A stretch of DNA of 14,501 nucleotides from positions 1 to 14,501 of the forward strand of contig JACQMU010000106.1 of NCBI GenBank assembly GCA_016203425.1. Direction: 5' to 3'. This DNA comes from Candidatus Woesearchaeota archaeon (lineage in GTDB: Archaea; Nanobdellota; Nanobdellia; Woesearchaeales; ARS49). This document shows positions 4,489-9,885 of the stretch, piece after piece. The notes under the pieces were generated by a model. The model worked only from the letters and a program-made list of their open reading frames with translations. It did not search any database and had not been told where the DNA came from. Position 1 is the stretch's first letter. Each line of letters begins with the position of its first letter. The translations under genes were made by a program, and so were the position numbers.

Positions 4489-6674
4489 TATGCGCTGCAC
4501 ACGCTATACCCACAGCTTAGGCATTTTGCGCATCCTTCTGCCATTTGCATTTGTGCTTTGCATTCTGGGCAGGTGTTTTTTGTGGTTTGTTCTTTTTTGA
4601 TGTTTATGTTTAGGTTGAGCACTTGGTTTTCTTTGCTGCCGTCTCGGTAAATGGTTATGCCTTTGCATCCGAGCTTGTATGCCATTATGTACACGTTTCT
4701 GACGTCTTCTACTGTTGCGCTGTGCGAGAAGTTTACTGTTTTGCTGACTGCGTTGTCTGTGTATTTTTGGAATGCTGCTTGCATCTTGACGTGGTATTCT
4801 GGCAAGATGTCATGTGCGACAACAAATACTTTTTTCATGTCTGCTGGAATTTCCGGCAGGTCTTGGATTGAGCCTCTGTTGACTACATTTTGCAGTAATT
4901 CTTCAGTGTATAATCCGCGCTCTTCAAGTGCTTTTTTGAAGTTTTTGTCGAGGTAAAATAATTCTTTGCCATCCATGACGCGCTTGACATAGCTGAGTGC
5001 GAATAATGGCTCAACACCTCCTGAACAGTCTGCTATCATGCCTATTGTGCCTGTTGGGGCAATGGTTGTTCGTGTTGAGTTTCGCAGTAATCTGTGTCCG
5101 CCATGGCCTTGCCCTCCTTTGAAATACTGGCTTTCTCTGTTGTAAATGCTGTTGTGCCAGTTTGGGAATGGCCCGTGCTTGAGTGCGCGTTGTTCTGATG
5201 CATTGTCTGCTTCTGTTTGTATGAAGCGCATGACTTCTTCTGCTTTTGTTACTCCTTCTTCTGAATTGTATGCTATGCCGAGCTGGACGAGCATGTCTGC
5301 CCAGCCCATGACGCCTAAGCCTATTTTTCTGTTTGCGTGGACTGTTTTTGTTATTTGTGGGATTGGAAAATTGCTCATGTCAATGACGTTGTCAAGAAAA
5401 TGAATTGCTGTATGTACAACCGTGCGCAGTCGTTCCCAGTCTACTGTTTTGCTTGAAGTTACAAAATTGCCTAAGTTTATTGAGCCGAGATTGCAGGCTT
5501 CGTATGGCAATAATGGCTGTTCTCCGCAAGGATTGGTGCTTTCAATCTGTCCAAGTGCAGGTGTTGGGTTTTTTTCATTTATGCGGTCGATAAAAACAAC
5601 TCCTGGGTCGCCGTTGCGCCATGCTGCTGATATTAGCATGTCAAATATCATGCGTGCAGAGAGTGTTGCAACTGCAATGTTTTTGCTGTCTTTGAGCGCG
5701 TATTGTGAGTCTTGTTCTACAGCTTGCATGAATTCTTCAGTTAGTGCTACTGAAATGTTGAAGTTTGTTATGTCTTCGTTTTTTTCTTTGCAGTTTATGA
5801 ATTCGAGGATGTCTGGGTGGTCTATGCGCAGGATGCCCATATTTGCGCCGCGCCTCTTGCCGCCTTGTTTGATAACATCTGTTGCTGCGTTGTATACTTT
5901 TAGGAATGAGACCGGCCCTGATGCTACGCCTTGTGTGGAGCAAACGATTGAATTTTTTGCCCGCAGGCGCGAGAACGAAAATCCAGTTCCCCCGCCGCTT
6001 TTGTGGATAAGCGCCGCATGAAGAAGCGTTGTAAAAATTCCTTCCATGTTGTCGTCTATTGGAAGCACAAAGCATGCTGAGAGCTGTTGTATGCTTGTTC
6101 CTGCGTTCATTAGTGTTGGCGAGTTTGGCAGAAAGTCAAGGTTTGAGATTATGCTGTAAAATGCCTGTGCTGTTTTTTGGGTGTCTGCGTCTGCGTCGTA
6201 CAGTTTGTCTGCTTGTGCGATGTTGCTTGCAACGCGCAGGAATAATTGGTCTGGTGTTTCTGTTGTTTTTCCTTGTTTGTCTTTGAGCAGGTATCTTTCT
6301 TTGAGAACACGGAGTGAGTTTATCGTTATTTTTTTGTTCGTGACTGGCAGCCCGCCGAGAAGTGCTTCTTTTGCTTTGCGTTCTTCTGTTCTTCTTTGCC
6401 TGTAAAGGATGTATGTTTTTGCAATGTCTGCGTAGCTTAGCTGGATTAATGTTTGTTCAACAATGTCTGATATTTGTTCAACTGTGGGCGGCTGTTCGTT
6501 TGTGTAGGTTTTGTTAAGTGCCTCGAGGACAGCGCTTGTTATTTTTTGCATGTCAGCTGGTTGGCTGGCTGCTGTTGCTGCTTTTTGGATTGCTGTTGTT
6601 ATTTTTGTGGGGTCAAACTGTGCGCGCCTTCCGTCGCGTTTGACAATTGTGTTTATTGATTGTGTTAACAACAT
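4488..6674 (-). CDS. nrdJ: Adenosylcobalamin-dependent class II ribonucleoside reductase
   Basis: The 728-residue enzyme reduces ribonucleotides to deoxyribonucleotides using a radical made from adenosylcobalamin. An ATP-cone regulatory domain (about 8-95, IVKRDGRRAQFDPTKITTAI) comes first. The catalytic barrel shows C201 (QLSACFVLP), the N381-P-C383-G-E385 radical site, and C394 (EACNLGSIN). The C383-C394 distance of 11 equals that of the Thermotoga maritima class II enzyme. A-P-T-G-T-I-G (539-545) is the phosphate-binding signature. The tail has C702-P-E-C705 and C715-C718-C721-C726, the usual Cys-rich zinc or electron-donor end. No small-subunit gene is present, as expected for class II. 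Cofactor supply is probably the adenosyltransferase at 7209. A TATA box centred near 6701 fits a leaderless start at ATG 6674, though GGTG at 6684-6681 could also serve as a ribosome site. Confidence 0.96.
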   Translation of the reverse strand: MLLTQSINTIVKRDGRRAQFDPTKITTAIQKAATAASQPADMQKITSAVLEALNKTYTNEQPPTVEQISDIVEQTLIQLSYADIAKTYILYRQRRTEERKAKEALLGGLPVTNKKITINSLRVLKERYLLKDKQGKTTETPDQLFLRVASNIAQADKLYDADADTQKTAQAFYSIISNLDFLPNSPTLMNAGTSIQQLSACFVLPIDDNMEGIFTTLLHAALIHKSGGGTGFSFSRLRAKNSIVCSTQGVASGPVSFLKVYNAATDVIKQGGKRRGANMGILRIDHPDILEFINCKEKNEDITNFNISVALTEEFMQAVEQDSQYALKDSKNIAVATLSARMIFDMLISAAWRNGDPGVVFIDRINEKNPTPALGQIESTNPCGEQPLLPYEACNLGSINLGNFVTSSKTVDWERLRTVVHTAIHFLDNVIDMSNFPIPQITKTVHANRKIGLGVMGWADMLVQLGIAYNSEEGVTKAEEVMRFIQTEADNASEQRALKHGPFPNWHNSIYNRESQYFKGGQGHGGHRLLRNSTRTTIAPTGTIGMIADCSGGVEPLFALSYVKRVMDGKELFYLDKNFKKALEERGLYTEELLQNVVNRGSIQDLPEIPADMKKVFVVAHDILPEYHVKMQAAFQKYTDNAVSKTVNFSHSATVEDVRNVYIMAYKLGCKGITIYRDGSKENQVLNLNINIKKEQTTKNTCPECKAQMQMAEGCAKCLSCGYSVCSA

Positions 6675-6696
6675 TAATGCACCTTTTTTTCAAAAC

Positions 6697-6705
6697 ATTT
6701 ATATT
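6697..6705 (-). promoter_or_regulatory. TATA box of the RNR gene
   Basis: AATATAAAT on the minus strand is centred at 6701, 27 bases from the ATG at 6674, the usual archaeal TATA-to-start distance. It predicts a leaderless message. Confidence 0.5.
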
Positions 6706-6710
6706 GCGGT

Positions 6711-6738
6711 CATCAGTTTAATAAAAATACATCAGTTT
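6711..6738. repeat. Direct repeat CATCAGTTT, 19-bp period, in the RNR/HxlR divergent promoter
   Basis: CATCAGTTT occurs at 6711-6719 and 6730-6738, nearly two helical turns apart. The pair sits upstream of the RNR TATA box and flanks the AT-rich TTAATAAAAATA that could be the TATA region of the HxlR gene. It is a candidate binding site for a shared regulator. Confidence 0.4.
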
Positions 6739-6765
6739 CCTTAGGGATAGTTGGCTTATGTTACA

Positions 6766-7119
6766 ATGAAAGAATGTCCTGTTTTTCAAATCACTGGAGT
6801 TGTTGGCAAGAAGTGGGCAGTTGTAGTGCTGCAGGAAGTTGCATTAAATGGTACAAATGGGTTTAACTGCATTTTTAAGCGTATTGGCAGTATAAGCCCA
6901 AAAATCTTGTCGGCAAGGCTTAAGGAATTTGAAGAACAGGAATTGATTGCTAAAGAACTTCTTAACGAAAAAATGCCGGCGCGCACAAAATATTATCTGA
7001 CAAAGAAAGGTAAGGCGCTTAACAGTATTATCACGGCAATGCGGCAGTGGTGTACAAAATATGATTCTGGCGTGCGCGGGTGTGATGAGCGTGAATGTGT
7101 CAAGTGCCCGCTGTTTTAA
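6766..7119 (+). CDS. HxlR-family winged-helix transcriptional regulator, cysteine-rich
   Basis: The 117-residue protein follows the HxlR pattern. It has C4-P-V near the N-terminus, VVGKKWAVVVLQEV (helix 1), a turn-helix F-K-R-I-G-S-I-S-P-K-I-L-S-A-R-L-K-E-F-E (about 37-56), the wing with A-R-T-K-Y-Y-L-T-K-K-G, and a dimer helix. The N-terminal Cys is the position used for redox or electrophile sensing in some HxlR members such as HypR. Here a tail adds C106, C111 and C114 (RGCDERECVKCPLF), which could bind metal. ATG 6766 was chosen because HxlR proteins start just before this CP motif; TTG 6751 would add five residues. It is divergent from RNR and 89 bases before the cobalamin adenosyltransferase gene, so it may control either or both. 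Confidence 0.88.
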   Translation: MKECPVFQITGVVGKKWAVVVLQEVALNGTNGFNCIFKRIGSISPKILSARLKEFEEQELIAKELLNEKMPARTKYYLTKKGKALNSIITAMRQWCTKYDSGVRGCDERECVKCPLF

Positions 7120-7127
7120 TAGTGAAG

Positions 7128-7141
7128 TATCCTTTTGGATA
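7128..7141. promoter_or_regulatory. TATCC-TTTT-GGATA inverted repeat after the HxlR gene
   Basis: A five-pair stem with a four-base loop lies eight bases after the HxlR stop. GGATAGT here (7137-7143) also occurs at 6745-6751, just before the HxlR gene. It could be a weak terminator or an operator for the adenosyltransferase gene; a TATA-like CTTTTTAAAAC lies at 7150-7160. Confidence 0.3.
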
Positions 7142-7208
7142 GTATTAACTTTTTAAAACAGTCTCACTCCAAAAAAATAATCATGTTCATCGTATAAAGG
7201 GGTGGCTT

Positions 7209-7835
7209 GTGGGTAAAGAAAAATTAGGGCTTATTCACGTGTATACTGGTGATGGGAAAGGAAAAACCTGCGCGTCTATTGGCTTGGCTCTGCGCGCTGT
7301 CGGCCAGGGCATGAAGGTTTACATAATTCAATTTATGAAAGGTGGCGCATACACAGGTGAGTTTGTTTCGATAAAAAATTTTCTTCCTAACATTGAGGCA
7401 GTGCAGTTTGGCAGAAAGTGTGTTCTTGAAGAAAAACAATTAAAATTGTTGGGGAAGAATGCTGATGAATATCCTTTTTTTAATCATGTTCGTGATGATA
7501 TTGTGTGTGGCACCTGCCGTTTTTGTTTTGTGAATGACGCAAAGCAGAAGGAATTTGTGCGTGATGCTTTGGCGCGCACAAAAAAAGTGCTGTCGTCAGG
7601 CGAGTATGACTTGGTTGTGCTTGATGAGGTTAATTGTGCTGTTAATCTTGGGTTTGTTGCGCTGGATGAATTTCTGCAAGTGCTTGCTGCAAAGCACAAG
7701 TACACTGAAGTTGCCTGCACTGGCAGAAATGCACCAAAAGAATTAATTGAGGTTGCTGATTATGTGACTGAGATGAAGTCTGTGAAGCATCCGTTTGACA
7801 AAGGTGTGCATGCAAGAAGAGGAGTTGAATATTAA
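7209..7835 (+). CDS. cobO: ATP:corrinoid adenosyltransferase (CobA/CobO/BtuR family)
   Basis: The 208-residue cytosolic enzyme transfers the adenosyl group of ATP to cob(I)alamin or cobinamide, giving adenosylcobalamin. The P-loop T-G-D-G-K-G-K-T lies at 13-20, the acidic strand V-V-L-D139-E140-V at 136-141, and the family signatures TGRNAPKELIEVADYVTEM and KHPFDKGVHARRGVEY at the end. The GTG start (7209) follows GGGGTGG at 7199-7205. Between the two nucleotide motifs is a small Cys cluster, C100-G-T-C103-R-F-C106, which is absent from the well-known bacterial CobA and may bind a metal. The product is the cofactor of the class II RNR coded 500 bases away. It converges with the next gene with six bases between the stops. 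Confidence 0.95.
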   Translation: MGKEKLGLIHVYTGDGKGKTCASIGLALRAVGQGMKVYIIQFMKGGAYTGEFVSIKNFLPNIEAVQFGRKCVLEEKQLKLLGKNADEYPFFNHVRDDIVCGTCRFCFVNDAKQKEFVRDALARTKKVLSSGEYDLVVLDEVNCAVNLGFVALDEFLQVLAAKHKYTEVACTGRNAPKELIEVADYVTEMKSVKHPFDKGVHARRGVEY

Positions 7836-7841
7836 TGTGTA

Positions 7842-8636
7842 CTAATTTTTTCCAAGATGTTCTGTTGTGTAATCTATTTCTTTAATCTCCAGAAATCCGT
7901 CAATTTCTATTAGCAAATCATGTTGCGTTTCCATAACCCCATCTGGCAGCGAGCAGGTGACGCAAACATTTTCAAATTTTATTGTTTCAAAGAGTTTTTC
8001 TGGTTCTGTTGCTCTTTTTAGTGCTTGTTTTTCTGCTGGTGTTAGCCATGATGGCCCATAAATCATTTCAAGTTTTCGTTCAAGTTTTGCCCTGTTTTGT
8101 GGTGTTTCAGAATTTTCTTTATTTTTTCCTTTGTTTTCCTTGTCGTCATTTCCTTTTCCTGGATTGTCATTTGCTTTATTGTCGTTGTTGCCTTGCCCTT
8201 GATTACCTGGATCATTTTTTTTGTTGTCTTTTACTGCAAATCCTGTTATTTGTGCTACAAATGGTTTGTCTTGAAAGAATGCCTCATAACTTCCTGTTAG
8301 CGGTATTTTTTTCTTCATTGAATTGCTGTTGAGCAATAAAAATCTTCGTCCTGCTGGTGTTTGTAGCCATATTCTGAAGAATCCTGTTCCTTTTCCTGTC
8401 AGCTTAATGTCTTTTAAAAAGAAGGGTTGTTTTAAATCATCAAGTTTGATGGTTGTTTTGAGCATGCTTTGTTGTTCAAACAGTTCAAGATTCAAATATT
8501 GTTTGTGGACAGAAAATTGTGGTTGTATTACAGAAGAGCCAGTGATTGTTTTTGTTGGGTTGAGGAAAAATAAGAAAGTTAAAATAATGAAGACTACAAT
8601 AAAAAGTCCGTAAGTTGCAATATGCTCTTTGTGCAT
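7842..8636 (-). CDS. Membrane-anchored extracytoplasmic protein with Asn/Lys/Asp-rich linker, unknown
   Basis: The 264-residue protein is not recognised. An N-terminal helix (about 8-26) anchors it; the rest is probably outside. Residues about 37-135 look like a beta-rich domain (many alternating hydrophobic strands). A low-complexity hydrophilic linker of about 40 residues (137-178, rich in N, K, D, G) follows. A last domain (about 180-264) contains V-C225-V-T-C228. Motifs ITGSSV (31-36) and ITGFAV (130-135) repeat the I-T-G string. It ends with TAG, the only plain TAG stop among complete genes here. The start, ATG 8636, lies about 26 bases after a TATA box on its strand. It is divergent from the 8656 gene, with 19 bases between start codons, and convergent with the adenosyltransferase gene. 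Confidence 0.75.
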   Translation of the reverse strand: MHKEHIATYGLFIVVFIILTFLFFLNPTKTITGSSVIQPQFSVHKQYLNLELFEQQSMLKTTIKLDDLKQPFFLKDIKLTGKGTGFFRIWLQTPAGRRFLLLNSNSMKKKIPLTGSYEAFFQDKPFVAQITGFAVKDNKKNDPGNQGQGNNDNKANDNPGKGNDDKENKGKNKENSETPQNRAKLERKLEMIYGPSWLTPAEKQALKRATEPEKLFETIKFENVCVTCSLPDGVMETQHDLLIEIDGFLEIKEIDYTTEHLGKN

Positions 8637-8655
8637 TAGTGGATGAAAGTACTTA

Positions 8656-9177
8656 ATGAATAAAAGGTTTACTGCAAAGTCTATAGCCTTGAACGATAAT
8701 TTTATAATGTTTGCCTGCGTAATTTCTGTTATGGTGTTGTTCGCTTTGCTGAAACGGATTGTTATCGTGATGGCTTTGTTTTATGTTGTAGTCTATGGAT
8801 TGCCGTATATTCCGTATGTTGGTGAATACATCCAGAGTTTTTTTGAGGGCACAAAGGATACAGTAACTGGTTTTGCTGCACGAAAGATTGTTGCACCGAT
8901 TGCAGAGGTTGTTGCTGAAAACGCGCAGGGTATTGCTGACAGTGCACGTGATATTGGCAGCCCTCAGGCATCTGTTCCCAAAACAAGCTTTTTTCCGTCT
9001 AAGAACACGCAGGTTGATCGCCCTCACACCCGCAACAATCCTTCTCCTTCAACTTCTCCTTCAAGTGCTGCAAACCCTATTACTTCAGAGCCGCCAAATG
9101 GTGCTGGCAGCGATGCTTCAACTGGTGTTCCTGAAAAAACACCTGAACTTGCTCCTGGCTGTTGTGCTTGCAATTAA
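8656..9177 (+). CDS. Small membrane protein with Ser/Pro/Thr-rich tail, unknown
   Basis: The 173-residue protein has a hydrophobic stretch (about 17-49), possibly a two-helix hairpin split by K33-R34, followed by a soluble helix region (57-100). Then comes a disordered Ser/Pro/Thr/Asn-rich tail (102-168) that ends in a cysteine cluster, C169-C170-A-C172-N. No known family is seen. The tail looks like a flexible spacer outside the membrane with a terminal thiol or metal group. The start is uncertain: ATG 8656 lacks a good ribosome site, and ATG 8707, just before the hydrophobic stretch, is in frame and would remove 17 residues. The T/G-rich plus strand and long uninterrupted frame support a real gene. 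Confidence 0.6.
   Translation: MNKRFTAKSIALNDNFIMFACVISVMVLFALLKRIVIVMALFYVVVYGLPYIPYVGEYIQSFFEGTKDTVTGFAARKIVAPIAEVVAENAQGIADSARDIGSPQASVPKTSFFPSKNTQVDRPHTRNNPSPSTSPSSAANPITSEPPNGAGSDASTGVPEKTPELAPGCCACN
8658..8665 (-). promoter_or_regulatory. TATA box for the 8636 minus-strand gene
   Basis: TTTTATTC on the minus strand, within CCTTTTATTCATT, is centred near 8661, about 26 bases from the ATG at 8636. It lies inside the first codons of the divergent gene at 8656. Confidence 0.4.
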
Positions 9178-9181
9178 ATTG

Positions 9182-9195
9182 CTGCCTTTTTGCAG
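9182..9195 (+). terminator. Weak hairpin/T-run terminator candidate
   Basis: CTGC and GCAG pair around CTTTTT five bases after the stop at 9177, and TATTTTC follows. The stem is only four pairs; the T-run itself may stop archaeal polymerase. Confidence 0.3.
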
Positions 9196-9218
9196 TATTT
9201 TCTGAATGAGCTTGCGAA

Positions 9219-9250
9219 TTCGAAAATACTTTTCGAAAGGTTTATAAATA
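9219..9250 (+). promoter_or_regulatory. Strong BRE/TATA promoter with an overlapping perfect 19-bp inverted repeat
   Basis: CGAAAGG-TTTATAAATA (9234-9250) is a near-consensus archaeal BRE and TATA box, predicting a start near 9271. The inverted repeat TTCGAAAA-TAC-TTTTCGAA (9219-9237) is perfect over eight pairs and overlaps the BRE, so a bound regulator would block TFB/TBP. It lies ahead of the tRNA and RNA polymerase genes, and no comparable promoter is seen from here to rpoA1. Confidence 0.7.
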
Positions 9251-9339
9251 AGATACTAATTAGTGAGGAGAAATGATAGCTCGACCTGCCTAATTTCTGC
9301 AATTTTTTCAAATTGTAGACGTGAGGCTCGTCGTATTGC
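9251..9339 (+). other. Leader between promoter and tRNA-Asp
   Basis: This 89-base stretch holds no gene I can support. It contains GAGGAG (9265-9270) before a six-codon ATG frame (9273-9293, product MIARPA) and two small stems: CAATTT/AAATTG (9300-9315, loop TTTC) and GACG/CGTC (9319-9333). It is probably the 5' leader of the tRNA precursor, to be trimmed by RNase P. Confidence 0.4.
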
Positions 9340-9445
9340 GCCCTGGTAGTCTAGCGGCCTAGGATGGGGCCCTGTCACGGCCTCGACCCGGGTTCAAATG
9401 GAATTGCAGCAACGGTTGCAACTCGTGAAAGTCCCGGCCAGGGCG
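9340..9445 (+). tRNA. tRNA-Asp (GTC) with a T-loop intron
   Basis: The acceptor GCCCTGG (9340-9346) pairs with CCAGGGC (9438-9444), with discriminator G at 9445 and no encoded CCA. The D-stem GTCT pairs with GGAT (two G-T pairs). The anticodon stem GGGCC/GGCCT encloses C-T-GTC-A-C, so the anticodon is GTC. The T-stem CCGGG pairs with CCCGG, but the T-loop TTCAAA-T is split by 33 extra bases. Removing them leaves a standard 73-base tRNA. There is no anticodon-loop intron. It is 63 bases upstream of tRNA-Lys on the same strand. Confidence 0.93.
9399..9431 (+). other. 33-nt intron in tRNA-Asp at position 59/60
   Basis: The junctions form a bulge-helix-bulge: TTCA (54-57) pairs with intron TGAA, giving the four-pair central helix. 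The flanking three-base bulges are AAT and AGT. Cutting after the second base of each bulge (AA|T, AG|T) removes exactly 33 bases. Within the intron TTGCA pairs with TGCAA in a hairpin. The T-stem serves as the outer helix. Since T flanks both junctions, 9400-9432 gives the same product. Confidence 0.88.
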
Positions 9446-9528
9446 CCTTTGATGCGCATAATGTTCATGATGGTTAGAATGTTAACGAAGATGAGTGATG
9501 ATGTTTATGGGCCGGTAGCTCAGCCTGG

Positions 9529-9548
9529 ACACCAATATGGTGGGGCAC
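9529..9548 (+). other. 20-nt D-loop intron of tRNA-Lys (19/20)
   Basis: Exon GCCT pairs with intron GGGC (one G-T), giving the four-pair central helix. The bulges are GGA and ACT, cut as GG|A and AC|T. The intron core CACC-AATAT-GGTG is a compact hairpin directly stacked on it. This is a nearly ideal bulge-helix-bulge in only 20 bases, with the D-stem as outer helix. Confidence 0.9.
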
Positions 9549-9588
9549 TAGAGCACCTCACTTTTAATGAGGTGGTCGCGAGTTCGAA

Positions 9589-9603
9589 GGCTGTTTCCGA
9601 AAG
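9589..9603 (+). other. 15-nt T-loop intron of tRNA-Lys (59/60)
   Basis: TTCG (54-57) pairs with intron CGAA; the bulges are AAG and AGT, cut as AA|G and AG|T. The short intron leaves an open loop of about eight bases (GCTGTTTC) where a second helix would normally be, so the motif is the relaxed bulge-helix-loop type. The position and 3' junction (GAAAG|T) match the intron of the neighbouring tRNA-Asp. Confidence 0.85.
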
Positions 9604-9645
9604 TCTCGTCCGGCCCGTCATTGTAGCAGGGAATGGGGGTTGCTT

Positions 9646-9885
9646 ATGCAAAAGTTTGATGTGAATGAACACGTGATTGTGCCAAAGCACTCAAAGGTTG
9701 GTGAAAAGGAAAAGAATGAAATTCTTGAGAAATACAAAATAACTCTTAAAGAATTGCCAAGAATTTTTGCAGATGACCCTGCTGTTGCCGAGCTTGGTGT
9801 AAAGGAAGATGATGTTGTAAAGATTGCGCGCAATAGCCCTACTGCTGGTGAAACATTGTTTTTCAGGAGGGTTGTGCGTGGCTGA
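9646..9885 (+). CDS. rpoH: DNA-directed RNA polymerase subunit H (RpoH)
   Basis: The 79-residue protein is the archaeal homologue of the Rpb5 C-terminal domain, an assembly and jaw subunit of RNA polymerase. FDVNEHVIVPKHSKV at the start and L-P-R-I-F-A-D-D-P-A...D-V-V-K-I-A-R-N-S-P-T-A-G at the end are typical. Length fits the family (about 75-85). ATG 9646 follows GGGGGT at 9635-9640; TTG 9640 in the same frame is unlikely. It begins the rpoH-rpoB2-rpoB1-rpoA1 order usual in archaea. Its end overlaps the rpoB2 start by eight bases. Confidence 0.95.
   Translation: MQKFDVNEHVIVPKHSKVGEKEKNEILEKYKITLKELPRIFADDPAVAELGVKEDDVVKIARNSPTAGETLFFRRVVRG

Larger units (their letters stand above)
9509..9617 (+). 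tRNA. tRNA-Lys (TTT) with two introns, in the D-loop and T-loop
   Basis: The acceptor GGGCCGG (9509-9515) pairs with CCGGCCC (9610-9616), with discriminator G at 9617 and no encoded CCA. The D-stem GCTC/GAGC, anticodon stem CCTCA/TGAGG around C-T-TTT-A-A, and T-stem GCGAG/CTCGT are all complete once a 20-base D-loop insert and a 15-base T-loop insert are removed. The mature form is 74 bases and reads like common archaeal tRNA-Lys. No intron occurs at the usual 37/38 site. RpoH starts 28 bases later with no promoter between. Confidence 0.94.

Noticed and set aside
5422..6021. Long plus-strand open frame opposite the RNR gene
   Set aside because: It is a shadow of the strongly conserved minus-strand RNR coding sequence and shows no family resemblance.
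7842..7844. TAG of the 264-residue gene as a second readthrough codon
   Set aside because: The extension would be about 32 residues antisense to the adenosyltransferase gene with no visible domain, so a normal stop is the better reading.
9273..9293. Six-codon ATG frame (MIARPA) after GAGGAG, as a leader peptide
   Set aside because: The predicted transcription start (about 9271) lies after GAGGAG, and tRNA follows with no attenuator structure. A chance frame is simpler.
9270..9339. C/D box RNA starting at ATGATAG
   Set aside because: Box C is off consensus and no CTGA box D with a closing stem is present.
9446..9508. Small RNA between the two tRNAs (GTGATGA resembles box C)
   Set aside because: No box D downstream within the spacer, and no promoter; it is more likely tRNA spacer.
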